NCBI RefSeq assembly: GCF_024300625.1
Contig: NZ_CP101322.1
Location: 1 to 43,991, forward strand
Direction: 5' to 3'
DNA length: 43,991 nt
From: Halovivax gelatinilyticus
GTDB lineage: Archaea; Halobacteriota; Halobacteria; Halobacteriales; Natrialbaceae
The position numbers were made by a program, and so were the translations under genes. Shown one piece after another: positions 22,994 through 32,471 of the stretch. Each line of letters opens with the position of its first letter. Within the stretch, counting starts at the first letter, position 1. Under the pieces are notes generated by a model that made no database searches, had not been told where the DNA came from, and worked only from the letters and a program-made list of their open reading frames with translations.

Positions 22994-25907
22994 AATATTC
23001 ACTCACCTCCATGAAGTCGCTCCCAAGTTTGGCAATACCTCCCGTTCCCGACAATGGCACCTTCTGGAAGTCCGTAATGATCGGTGCATTATCTAACTTG
23101 AGACTGGATAACGTTGCCGTCACCGTGGCGAGCGAGTTACTGCCGTAGATCCGGTCGGCCAGTTCTGCCGCTTCGACGGCATTTTCTAGATCGGTCTGTG
23201 TGTGGGTACAAGCCTGTCCAAGCTGCTCCGTAAGGTCAGGGTCGACGGTATCGTACGTCTTCAGTTTATTATATCTGTCATGGACGTGTGTGATGTCTGT
23301 TCCATCGAGTACGCCTGCAACGTACTCCACGGTATCTCGTTTGTAGCCATGGTCGGATACATCCTCGAGAGCAGCTCTCACATCGTACATCGTGTTGGCG
23401 AAATCCCTGACGTTGTGGCCCTTTGCGAACCGTACGCGAGAAGAAATCTGCCCGATCTGATTTCGACCCAGCATATCCAACACGTCGTACGGCGGACTTT
23501 CCTCCAGTCGTTCACGGACTTCTGGGACATCTAGTGTACTTGCGGAAACGCCCAGCAGCGATCCAAGAACGTTCTCGACGTACTCGGCATCTTCCATCGA
23601 AGCTTCGATAGCTTGCACCTGTTCGTGATTGAGAACGTCTTGAAGCCCAGCGAGGAGTTCCGTATCGACCGCTAACTCATCATCGCTCTTGTACTGTTCG
23701 TTAAGTCGTGTAGCCGTCACCTCTTGCCAGGGGTCATCCAGCAACACCAGCGTCGCATATGTCGCGAGGATAAAATCGGTGAAGTCGTATCGGGCACGTC
23801 TTTTGTAGAACCGATTATCGTGATTGAGCTGAGTCTCGAAGATTCGATTTCTCCATTCCTGTGCGTACCCGGTGAGCTGAGTGCCTGCCCCTTCCAACTG
23901 AGTGTCGTAATTGGCCGAGCGTGCATCCATATTTCGGCGGACCCCGAACTCAACAAGGCGCCTGAGGTCCGATCTTCGGAACTCACTTCGATCGAGGACT
24001 ATTTGATCGTCGTCCGGTGCTTCGTTCGAGTCCGGATAGACGAACGGCGATTTCTGACTGCTGAGCATGTAGCGCAGCGGCGTCCCCTCGATTAACCGGA
24101 AGTCGTCCGTCAATTCTTCGAACAAGTCACGCATCGCGCGCCTGATGTAGTCTTCCGTGTCGATGTACTTGTCCGGGTCTTCGATCCAGGAATCGATCTG
24201 TGACTTCTGTTTCTCAATTTCGCGCTCGACGGGGGACTTCCCGCCACCGCTACCCGCACCGTAGCCGCAACTCGAACAGATACGATTACCATCAGCGTCG
24301 ATTGCCCAGTCCTCTGCACCACACTTCGGACAGTCGTCTCTGGACTCACCACCCGATGCAGAAATCTGGACCTCCTCGTCGCCGATGTCGATGGCATCAG
24401 GTAGCCCGTCGATTTCGAGGCCGAAGGCGTCGACAAACTTCCGTTCAACGACGACCCCCTCACCGCGCTCGCGGCCGTACCATTTTGCAAGGTCGGCGTA
24501 CACCTCAGCATCCTCATAGACGACGTCAGCCACAGAGACGGTATTTTTTAGCGGCCGGAGGCTGTCAGCCGACGACGGCACTTCCACGAAGCCGTCGTGA
24601 AAGTCCTGAAGAACCTCGAAGACGGTCATGATGAATTCGCGAGGGGACTGCTGGCTCTCGTCGAGTCCAGCGAAAATCCGCCGGAGGAACGGCTGGTTGA
24701 ACGGGAACAGGTCCCGGAACGACTCATCACAGAAGCCGCACTGGCTACAGATGGAATCATCCGGCGCTCGATTTAGATTGAACGTCCCACTCTCGGTGTC
24801 GCGGTCGTATCGTACGCTGCCGTCATGTGATTTGATGTAGCCGAGATACGGTCGAACGAAGTCGACGGCTGAATTCTCATCGAGGAACAGGACGGTATTC
24901 GAGTCCCGCTCGTTCGTCTGGAAGAACTCGAAGCGATCTTCGGCCGTCCGCGTGTGCAGCACGTTCGTGGAATCTCGGGTTCCAGCGACGATGAAGTCCC
25001 AATTATCCGACCCTTTGTCTCGCTCCATGTACTTGCGGAGCCGTTCGGCCTCCATCGCGGCGATGGAAAAGTCCTCGAACACGATGACCGGTCGAGTATT
25101 ATCGAAGCGCTGCCCGACCTGCTCGAGGACGTCGTCCAGGGAGGCAGTGTCGTATCTATCGCGAATCTCGTTCCAGAGCGCCTCGTTGAACGCGTCGACG
25201 GCCGCATCGGTCCCGACACTGTCGTCGAAAATCTGGAGTTCATTGCGTTGTTTGTACTCGTTTTCGCCGATGAACTGGATTTTCTGAGCGTATTCACCGC
25301 GCTCTACGAGCCGTTCCAGCTTCTCTGTCACAAAGTCAGTAATCTCGTCTGCTTGCTCAGCACCAGGTCTAACGTCGTACTCATTTTTCCGTAACTCCAA
25401 AATGGCACCAGAAGTCGCATTGTTGGCAACCGACTGGGGTACGTCAATGATATCTTCGTGCAGCTTTTCGAATTCGGAAGCACCTGGAAGCTCTTCGCCG
25501 AAATTCTCTCGGTAGAAGTCTGGGATACGCTCAGAGAGAATCGACATCAGGTCGTCGTCCTTGTCGATGTGGAGCATCGGCCGCCCGTCTTGGCGTAGCT
25601 TGTGTGATATATACGCACAGAGTTCCGATTTTCCGGTCCCGACCTCCCCCTCGATGACGACCACGAAGTTGCCAATCCGGTCCTCAGAGAACTCTTGGTA
25701 GATGCGATCTTCACCCCAGATATCGCCGCCTGCGGACGTGCCTCGGAAAACCTCCATCGGCCGGTGTGTGAACTGGAACAGGTCGTAGTCCTCTGACCGA
25801 ACCGCTGCGACTTTACTGAATAGTCGACGGAGCATCTGCTCGTCGACTTCCTCGAAGTGGGGGCACCGGGATGGTCCAGATGCGTCTGGGCGGAGGATTT
25901 CGTTCAT
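22983..25907 (-). CDS. P-loop ATPase with zinc ribbons (DpdH-like)
   Basis: 974 residues. Walker A GEVGTGKSE (about 87-95), Walker B VIVFEDF (about 274-280) and a sensor-like FIVAGTRDS (about 305-313) define an AAA/STAND-like ATPase. A Cys cluster CSQCGFC is at about 387-393, and a zinc ribbon CPKCG with CSSCG at about 526-547. The C-terminal 350 residues are helical with no motif I know. Size, order after a small winged-helix gene and association with two YprA-type helicases recall DpdH of the 7-deazaguanine DNA system. It overlaps the upstream gene by 4 bases (ATGA) and the coiled-coil gene by 11. Likely role: nucleotide-driven switch or assembly factor of the defence complex (inference). 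Confidence 0.75.
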   Translation of the reverse strand: MNEILRPDASGPSRCPHFEEVDEQMLRRLFSKVAAVRSEDYDLFQFTHRPMEVFRGTSAGGDIWGEDRIYQEFSEDRIGNFVVVIEGEVGTGKSELCAYISHKLRQDGRPMLHIDKDDDLMSILSERIPDFYRENFGEELPGASEFEKLHEDIIDVPQSVANNATSGAILELRKNEYDVRPGAEQADEITDFVTEKLERLVERGEYAQKIQFIGENEYKQRNELQIFDDSVGTDAAVDAFNEALWNEIRDRYDTASLDDVLEQVGQRFDNTRPVIVFEDFSIAAMEAERLRKYMERDKGSDNWDFIVAGTRDSTNVLHTRTAEDRFEFFQTNERDSNTVLFLDENSAVDFVRPYLGYIKSHDGSVRYDRDTESGTFNLNRAPDDSICSQCGFCDESFRDLFPFNQPFLRRIFAGLDESQQSPREFIMTVFEVLQDFHDGFVEVPSSADSLRPLKNTVSVADVVYEDAEVYADLAKWYGRERGEGVVVERKFVDAFGLEIDGLPDAIDIGDEEVQISASGGESRDDCPKCGAEDWAIDADGNRICSSCGYGAGSGGGKSPVEREIEKQKSQIDSWIEDPDKYIDTEDYIRRAMRDLFEELTDDFRLIEGTPLRYMLSSQKSPFVYPDSNEAPDDDQIVLDRSEFRRSDLRRLVEFGVRRNMDARSANYDTQLEGAGTQLTGYAQEWRNRIFETQLNHDNRFYKRRARYDFTDFILATYATLVLLDDPWQEVTATRLNEQYKSDDELAVDTELLAGLQDVLNHEQVQAIEASMEDAEYVENVLGSLLGVSASTLDVPEVRERLEESPPYDVLDMLGRNQIGQISSRVRFAKGHNVRDFANTMYDVRAALEDVSDHGYKRDTVEYVAGVLDGTDITHVHDRYNKLKTYDTVDPDLTEQLGQACTHTQTDLENAVEAAELADRIYGSNSLATVTATLSSLKLDNAPIITDFQKVPLSGTGGIAKLGSDFMEVSEYYVE

Positions 25908-26737
25908 TGAATCACCTCGATGGCGTTCGCATCTTTAGCGATTCCTTCCCGCCGAGGGATGCCATTAAGATTGACCGCAGCGGCGTCTCCATACTCTGCA
26001 ATTCGGATCATATCGTTACGAACGAGATTGAATAACACGCGTGAAAGGGAAGCTGGAACGCTTCCGTCGTCGGTGAGTTCGATGAGAAGGAGGTTCTCTC
26101 GGAGCCACTCGACGTAGTCAGTGATGAGGACCCGGTGTTCGCTTCCGACCTCGTTCGCCGCGAGCCTGATCGAGTGATCGATCATCTCGGGATCGGGATA
26201 CGTCGTGTGGGTGCGCCCGTTCGCTTTGTACACAAGTCCGAGAAACACAGCCAGTCGCGACCAGTTGACGAACTTGGGCTCGTTCAGATCTATCTCACCC
26301 TCCTGAGACCGTGGTGCGTATCCGCGCTCGCGCTGCCAGCGGTTGATCTTCTCGTAGAGAGTCCCGTCGTTGGACTCGAACGCCTGGTGTTCCTCTTGGA
26401 GTAGGTACTGATAGTTCAATAGAACGACCGACTGCTTTCCCCAATCAGGGCTTTCGGCGTCGGTAGCGAGATTGTGTAGGATTCCCAGCCGGAAGTCGAG
26501 GGCGTCGTCTCCGGTATGCCACGGAAGATCGACGGTGTAGTAATCGGGCTCTTGCCGACCGATGATCCCAATCGCGCGAAGCCCGGTGAGCCCTTGATTG
26601 AGGAGGTCACTGTCGAGTGCGGTATCCTCGGCAATTTCGTCTTTGGTAGTATTCCCTCGCTCGATGGACCGGTATACGGTTCGCAACGGCGTTGGTGTCT
26701 GTACGGCGTTCAGGATGTATGGTGCAGTTTCACTCAT
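25904..26737 (-). CDS. Winged-helix-containing protein (DpdG-like position)
   Basis: 277 residues. About 8-75 reads as a winged helix (LRTVYRSIERGNTTKDEIAE, LTGLRAIGIIGR, DYYTVDL). The remainder is helical with no catalytic motif. It overlaps both neighbours by four bases (ATGA), so it is made together with the ATPase downstream. DpdG in Dpd clusters is a protein of about this length directly before DpdH, and the same pairing is seen here. Homology is suspected from order and fold type, not shown. It could act as DNA-recognition or regulatory subunit. Confidence 0.65.
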   Translation of the reverse strand: MSETAPYILNAVQTPTPLRTVYRSIERGNTTKDEIAEDTALDSDLLNQGLTGLRAIGIIGRQEPDYYTVDLPWHTGDDALDFRLGILHNLATDAESPDWGKQSVVLLNYQYLLQEEHQAFESNDGTLYEKINRWQRERGYAPRSQEGEIDLNEPKFVNWSRLAVFLGLVYKANGRTHTTYPDPEMIDHSIRLAANEVGSEHRVLITDYVEWLRENLLLIELTDDGSVPASLSRVLFNLVRNDMIRIAEYGDAAAVNLNGIPRREGIAKDANAIEVIQ

Positions 26738-27663
26738 AGTGTATTGCTCAGCCAGTCGTAGTACCGCGCCTCGATATCGTTCGCCTCCGGGTCAACCGAT
26801 TTGGCCGCGTCCCGGGCGTCGCCCAGTTTCGGACTCCGTTTCGCATAAGACGGATCGAATGCCGTCCCTCCCATCGACACCGTTCGGTTCAGATCGCGAG
26901 CGATCGCCGATGCCGTCCCCTTCTCCCATTCGATTCGTCGGCGTAACCAGCCGCCGAACGCCTCGATAATCTCGTCGCTCTCGAGCGGAGCGACACCGAG
27001 CTGATCTCTACGGGCGAAGATTTCGGAGAACGTGCTGTACAGCGGAAGATAGGGCGCATCCGTGAGTACATCGAATAACTCCCGCGTAGTTCGAAGCCCC
27101 TCGCATTCGACCAGTTCGTAGATGTTCGCATTATCCTGGAGGAACAGGTTCTTCGTGTCCAGCAGCGGGAGTCCCCACCCCTCCTCCTCGTAGTAATCTT
27201 CGAACGCGTCGTAGACGATGTCGTAGCTACCAATCCGCTCGCAGAACTGTTCCTGGTAGAGCGGGCGCAGCCCACCGATCGGTTGGAACCGTTGCTCGTC
27301 TGCAATCACGACCAGTGTCCCGTCTGTGCGAGTGTGACGATCGATGAGTTCGTTCACGGTATACTGTGTCTGTTTCTCATAGTAGCTTGTCGTGATAACA
27401 CAGAGGTCTTCCGACGGCGGAAGATCGATCCCGCCGAGTACGTGATACTCGTGGCCCGGAAAAGCATATTGGGCCCCTCCCCGTTCGTGTTGCCAGGTAT
27501 GTTTGAGCTGTCGCCACGATGTCGGGTAGGTTGCGTGCTCCAACCCCAAGTACGTAATCGCCGAAAGGGCCCGCAGCTTCCAGAAGTGGACGTTCCCTCC
27601 GGGGTCGTGGATGAACGCTATGTCGGCGTCGGAAAGTCGCCGCCGAATGGCCTCCAGACTCAC
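26734..27663 (-). CDS. Uncharacterised protein of the helicase array
   Basis: 309 residues; not recognised. The N-terminus IRRRLSDADIAFIHDPGGN followed by strand-like VITTSYYE and TLVVIADEQRF suggests an alpha/beta fold, perhaps nuclease- or phosphatase-like, but I cannot assign catalytic residues. The C-terminus is helical (EALGGWLRRR-type; YYDWLSNTL end). It is coupled by 4-base overlaps to the 1578-aa helicase before it and the winged-helix gene after it, which places it in the same complex or pathway. Confidence 0.6.
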   Translation of the reverse strand: MSLEAIRRRLSDADIAFIHDPGGNVHFWKLRALSAITYLGLEHATYPTSWRQLKHTWQHERGGAQYAFPGHEYHVLGGIDLPPSEDLCVITTSYYEKQTQYTVNELIDRHTRTDGTLVVIADEQRFQPIGGLRPLYQEQFCERIGSYDIVYDAFEDYYEEEGWGLPLLDTKNLFLQDNANIYELVECEGLRTTRELFDVLTDAPYLPLYSTFSEIFARRDQLGVAPLESDEIIEAFGGWLRRRIEWEKGTASAIARDLNRTVSMGGTAFDPSYAKRSPKLGDARDAAKSVDPEANDIEARYYDWLSNTL

Positions 27664-30600
27664 GATCCCCCCTCATCGACGATGGCGCTTAGCGTCCGAT
27701 GGTCGAGCAACTCGTTCTCGAGGTAGTGGCTGGGCGTCCGAGAGAGGAGTAGACACTCGTCGCAGTAGTCAACGCACCGTTGACAGTCGGCGACATCCAC
27801 GACATGGTCTGCGACCTCGTCGAGATTCTCGTAGACGTGCCAACCGATCCCGTTTCCGCCCTGACGCCCGTCCACTATGGAGACCTCGACGGCATCCTCG
27901 GAGACGGACGCCTTGACCCGGTAGTCGGATCTGTCACACTTGACGACCACGGGGATCGCTCGGTCAAGCGCCTGTTCGAGACTGGTCAATAGCTGTGGCC
28001 ACGACGCGGTCGGGTGGGTGACTGCATCGTATCGTTCGGATACCTCCTCCCGGTCGAACTCGAGTCGAAGCCCCTGCGTGTGATGTTGTTGCCCCACCGG
28101 TCGATACATCTCTTCTTGGGCCTGTTCGAGTCGGTCACGCCAAGAGAGTCCGCTCTTCGAGGTCTCTCCCTCGTCTTTTTCGATAAGGGCCTGCGATCGG
28201 AGTATCTCCGTCGACGGACTGGCCGAGTGGCCACGCTCGAACGCGTAGACGAAGTCCGTCAGTTCGAACTGCCCGTACTCGACGGAGCAGTCAATCCCGA
28301 ATATGCTCGTCTCCAACCGCTCCCGTTCTGCGTCGGTAGGTCGAACGTACGTCGACATCTGCGCGTGCGTCCGGTAGAGACGGCGTCCGCCTTTCGCAAG
28401 CGAGCACTCGACGGATGACACTCCGTGAATATCGCTCACAACCAGCTCAGAATCGCAGTGCGGACAGGTCACCTCGTCGGGGTCGAAACTCCGGAATCGT
28501 CGGTCGCACTCTGCGTTGTCGCAGACCGCGACCTCCGTCAACGGCTGCGGCGTTCCACGAACGTCCTCTACGATGTACTCTGTGCCGTGTAGCGACACCA
28601 TCCCACCGAGATCGTTCTCCTCGCCCGGATACATATCATACAGCCGGCCACTCCCCTCGAAGGAGATTTCGTCATGATCTCCGCTGAACTTCACGGGGAA
28701 GTTCTGGCCGAAGCTTCGGTAGTTCGCGAGGTAGCCGAGTTTACTCAACCACTGGTCGAGTCGAGAGGTGTTGCTCGTGAGGTCGCGGTTCGTCGTCGCA
28801 CCGGACGACATTCCTCGCAACCGAGAGAAAGTCTGCTCGACGCGGCGAGAGAGCCCCAGCGGCCCGTCCTCGAAGAACACCTGTTCGTATACCTGCACCC
28901 CTCTGTCGCCGAAGATCCCACGCACGTATTCACGGAGGACGTCGTCCATCTCCTCCTGGATGAACTCTCGGAGAATGAAGAGGTTCTCTTCGACTCCGCT
29001 GACGAACTTCTCGAGGTTTTCGAGTTTCGGTTCGGAGAGTCTGTACGTCAGTTCGAAGACGTTGTCTTCGTGTGGGTTCCGGGCGAGGTAGGCGAAAACC
29101 TCCGTGACGACGTGGCCCGCCAGTACTTCGTCGAAGTCCTCTGGGTCCGGAATTCGCACCGGTTCGAAGCCCCCGAGATAATTATCCAAATTCGCGTAAT
29201 AATGACCGTCGACGGGGTGCTGGCCGCGAACTACGGTCATGACTAGCGAGGAGCTTCCACGGGTACGCCCGGTTCGCCCCGAGCGCTGCACGTAGTTCGT
29301 TAGCGTTGGTGGAACCCCGACCTGCGCGACCGTGTCGAGACTCCCGATGTCGACACCGAGTTCCATCGTCGGCGTCGAACTGACGACGTTGATCTCCGGG
29401 GGATCCTTTCGAAAACCCTCTTCGATGGCGCCGCGAATTGCCGAGGAAATGTTCCCCTTGTGAATACCTACGGAGACGAACTTTGCCTCTGCGCCGTTTC
29501 GAATCGGTTCCGTCACGTCGTGCGCCCAGTGGTCAACGGCGTACTCCCAGCCAGAATCGACCTCAGCGTAACCGGGGTCCGCGACGAGTTTTCCGTCATC
29601 AGTTTCGGAAAAACGCTGGTACGTGTCGATGGCTTCCCCGCACTCCTGGCAGAATTCGACAGCATCTCCCTCGTCTGTCGTCGGGAACGAAGCGTAACAG
29701 TCGCCGCAGAAAGCCGCCTCGGATAGTAGAACGAGCGACGATTCATCCTCGCGAACGTTTCGGGTGACCACCCCGCTATCGGCCGGTCCCTCGACGATCT
29801 CCCGCTGCTCTACATCCTCGCGTGCCGCTTGGAGGTAGTCTCCAATCTTTGTCCGCTTTTCATCCTCGGTGAGGTTGGCCTTCTCCACTGCCCTCTTTAG
29901 CGACTCGTGTGTCGAAATTGAGATGATTCCGGTTTCGAGGAACTCGCCGAGAATATCGTCCAGTATCTCGTCGATGCGGACGCGGTCCACCAGCAAGTCT
30001 CCATCCAATCGGTCGAGAATCTTCTCTCGAGTCAGGCCGTCGATCTTCACGCCGGAGTACTGGAACGATGCATTGTCGAGTACGAGCCGTTTGTAGAGCG
30101 CGTGAGCGACCGTGATTTCGACCGGGTCATCCATTTCGGCAACGACGTCCGCGGTTACGAGCGCGCTGTCGAAAAGCGCCGTACAGTTCGAGAGGTACGC
30201 GTGTGTCTCGATGTCTTCACGCAATGGGACAAGGAAGTTGTAGGCCTCTGCGTCCTCGTCGAGATTATCCTGAACGAGCGGCTCCCAGTATTCCTCCCGG
30301 AGTGTGTTGGCGACCGCCCTGAACAGATCGAATTGGTTGGCTTCTCCACCAGCGTCGATCAGCTCTTGTAGGTATAATGTCTGGGCCATGAGTCCGTACT
30401 CCGTGCCGATAATCTCATCACCGACACTCTCCGCTGCGCTGTGGGAGTCCGAGAAGACGAGCGTCTTCTTCGATGGCGACACACGACAAACCTCGGATAG
30501 CATATATGACAGTAGCGAGGATGTCGGAACACCGATATCGGTCAACCGGGGCGACCCACCGCAACCGGGGCAGTCGTCGCCGGACCCGCCCCGGATAGGG

Positions 30601-32396
30601 ACGAACTGTTCCTCACCGGTCTCCTCCTCCACCGCGACGTGAGGTTCGTGACACGTCCCTTTGCGGCAGAATTGGATTTCAGGAATGGGTGCGGCTTCGC
30701 ACTCCCGACACCGATTATCTCGCGAGAGCGCGCCGCATTTCCTGCACCAGTGGACGCGATGCGGTGGCTTGAGGAACACGTGGTACTTTTCGGTGACGAT
30801 GCCGGCGAGCCGACCGAAGGCCATCACGGTCCCCAGCACGCCCTCTGGGTTCGATACGCCCTCACGTTTGGCCTCCTCCACCAGCGCATCGTACGACCGA
30901 AAACCGACTTCACCGGTGGTATCCCGATCGAACCACTCGGTGAACGCGGCCACCTCCGGAACCTCCTGGAGGACAAAGTCGTACCAGCCGCTCGCGAAGC
31001 CACCGGACTCAATAGCCGCTTCCACCAGGGCGTCGCGGCACTCTTCCGATCGAAGAAGTTCGTCCGTACCTGATGCCGCCCCCGATTCGAGGAGTGTGGC
31101 CGCTGTGTCGTCTATCGGCTCGAACACCCACTCGGGGGCGGTCGACGCCGGTTCGATACGCCCTCGTTCCAGGAGACTGATCTCACGAAGTGTCGCGATC
31201 GCGTTTTCGAGGCCGTGCTCTAAGACGACCGCTTCGGGATCTGTCGTATTTAACCGTCCAACAGCCAATGCGTGGACGAGGTCGTCCAGTCCGCTGGCTG
31301 CGAGTCGATCGAAATGGGGCGTTCCTCTGATCGAGAACTGCCGTCCGGTGAATTCGACGCGGTTAATCGTCTCCTTCTCGCTTCCGGTGAGCGAGGCGGC
31401 GAGTTCGGCGGGATTGTCGACTGTCGCGGACACCATCGTAACCTGAGGATCGTTGTCGGCGTAAAACGACTTCAACCGACGAGAGAGAAGAGAGATTGCC
31501 GCTCCCTGGATACCGCTCCAGACATGGGCCTCGTCGAAGACGATGTGTTCAAGCGGCTGGTCACCGGGTTGATCGCCCAGAATTTCCCTCGTTTCTGTTT
31601 TGTCGTTGACGAACATGTAGTCGAGCGCCTCAGGATTGGTGAGCAGGATGTCGACACCTTGTCTGATGTTTTCCCTTGTCACCTTGATCCACGAGTAGGT
31701 GTTATCGTTCGTCCCGACGGCGGAGTCGCTCAGGATTCGAAGTTTCTCGTTGGGGTCACGTGGATCGATTAAACCCCGTACGTAGGTCCCCTCTTCGATT
31801 TCCCAATCGCGGGTTCCGACGCGAGCGGGAGTGTCGGAGTCCCAGATTCCGATGGTGATGCGGTTTTCAGGCGATCGGTTCCGATTAATCTGGTCGAGGT
31901 ACGTGATAAACCGGTTGAACTGGTCCGAACCCAACGTTTTCATCGGATAGAGGATTGCCGCTTTCAGACCGGGTTCGTCACTCGATAGACACGAGTTGAG
32001 AATAGGGAGGAAGAATGCCTCGGTCTTACCGGATGCCGTTGGAACGGCGAGTACGTTGTCTCCGGGTTCGGTTTCGATTGCCTCGATTGTGCGGGCCTGG
32101 TGCTCGTACAGCTTACCGTCCGGATTACCACCAAACAGCTCCTCAGCGATTGCGTCGACGATGGCATCGTCGTAGCCGAGCTCGCCCAGGAACGTGGCCG
32201 CTGACTCGTCGTGAAACGCCGGAGCGTCAACGAATTCGACGAATGGACCCTTTCGCTCGATGGTGTGCTCGGAGACGAACGATTGGGGATCCCTGACCTC
32301 CTCGACTTCGTTGAGCTTGGTCATCGCGCGATTCCACCAGGTGATTTCCGCGGCACGGTCGATTGCCGCGTCGAGTCTTGCTTGTGGTGATTCCAT
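27660..32396 (-). CDS. YprA/MrfA-type DEAH helicase with DUF1998 and zinc sites
   Basis: 1578 residues. The SF2 core has motif I PTASGKTE (about 119-126), DEAH (288-291), SAT (323-325) and motif VI QRSGRTGRT (near 1035), with a very long insertion between the two RecA folds. Zinc motifs are CRKCG with CREC and CPGCG (about 550-620), CGDC with CQECG (about 895-920) and CDNAEC with CPHC (about 1290-1315). The C-terminus carries the four-Cys DUF1998 signature CQRCVDYCDEC (about 1537-1547) followed by LLSRTPSHYLENELLDH. YprA/MrfA relatives translocate on DNA and form the core of DISARM, Dpd, Druantia and ARMADA-type defence. The large size is nearest to Druantia/ARMADA-style proteins. Second gene of the leftward operon. 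Confidence 0.85.
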   Translation of the reverse strand: MESPQARLDAAIDRAAEITWWNRAMTKLNEVEEVRDPQSFVSEHTIERKGPFVEFVDAPAFHDESAATFLGELGYDDAIVDAIAEELFGGNPDGKLYEHQARTIEAIETEPGDNVLAVPTASGKTEAFFLPILNSCLSSDEPGLKAAILYPMKTLGSDQFNRFITYLDQINRNRSPENRITIGIWDSDTPARVGTRDWEIEEGTYVRGLIDPRDPNEKLRILSDSAVGTNDNTYSWIKVTRENIRQGVDILLTNPEALDYMFVNDKTETREILGDQPGDQPLEHIVFDEAHVWSGIQGAAISLLSRRLKSFYADNDPQVTMVSATVDNPAELAASLTGSEKETINRVEFTGRQFSIRGTPHFDRLAASGLDDLVHALAVGRLNTTDPEAVVLEHGLENAIATLREISLLERGRIEPASTAPEWVFEPIDDTAATLLESGAASGTDELLRSEECRDALVEAAIESGGFASGWYDFVLQEVPEVAAFTEWFDRDTTGEVGFRSYDALVEEAKREGVSNPEGVLGTVMAFGRLAGIVTEKYHVFLKPPHRVHWCRKCGALSRDNRCRECEAAPIPEIQFCRKGTCHEPHVAVEEETGEEQFVPIRGGSGDDCPGCGGSPRLTDIGVPTSSLLSYMLSEVCRVSPSKKTLVFSDSHSAAESVGDEIIGTEYGLMAQTLYLQELIDAGGEANQFDLFRAVANTLREEYWEPLVQDNLDEDAEAYNFLVPLREDIETHAYLSNCTALFDSALVTADVVAEMDDPVEITVAHALYKRLVLDNASFQYSGVKIDGLTREKILDRLDGDLLVDRVRIDEILDDILGEFLETGIISISTHESLKRAVEKANLTEDEKRTKIGDYLQAAREDVEQREIVEGPADSGVVTRNVREDESSLVLLSEAAFCGDCYASFPTTDEGDAVEFCQECGEAIDTYQRFSETDDGKLVADPGYAEVDSGWEYAVDHWAHDVTEPIRNGAEAKFVSVGIHKGNISSAIRGAIEEGFRKDPPEINVVSSTPTMELGVDIGSLDTVAQVGVPPTLTNYVQRSGRTGRTRGSSSLVMTVVRGQHPVDGHYYANLDNYLGGFEPVRIPDPEDFDEVLAGHVVTEVFAYLARNPHEDNVFELTYRLSEPKLENLEKFVSGVEENLFILREFIQEEMDDVLREYVRGIFGDRGVQVYEQVFFEDGPLGLSRRVEQTFSRLRGMSSGATTNRDLTSNTSRLDQWLSKLGYLANYRSFGQNFPVKFSGDHDEISFEGSGRLYDMYPGEENDLGGMVSLHGTEYIVEDVRGTPQPLTEVAVCDNAECDRRFRSFDPDEVTCPHCDSELVVSDIHGVSSVECSLAKGGRRLYRTHAQMSTYVRPTDAERERLETSIFGIDCSVEYGQFELTDFVYAFERGHSASPSTEILRSQALIEKDEGETSKSGLSWRDRLEQAQEEMYRPVGQQHHTQGLRLEFDREEVSERYDAVTHPTASWPQLLTSLEQALDRAIPVVVKCDRSDYRVKASVSEDAVEVSIVDGRQGGNGIGWHVYENLDEVADHVVDVADCQRCVDYCDECLLLSRTPSHYLENELLDHRTLSAIVDEGGS

Positions 32397-32471
32397 TTTT
32401 GTTGATTCGGGTGTGTCGTCTGGTTCGTTAGGTCGTTAGGTTGGTCAGTTCGGTCGTGCTATTGGTGCGTA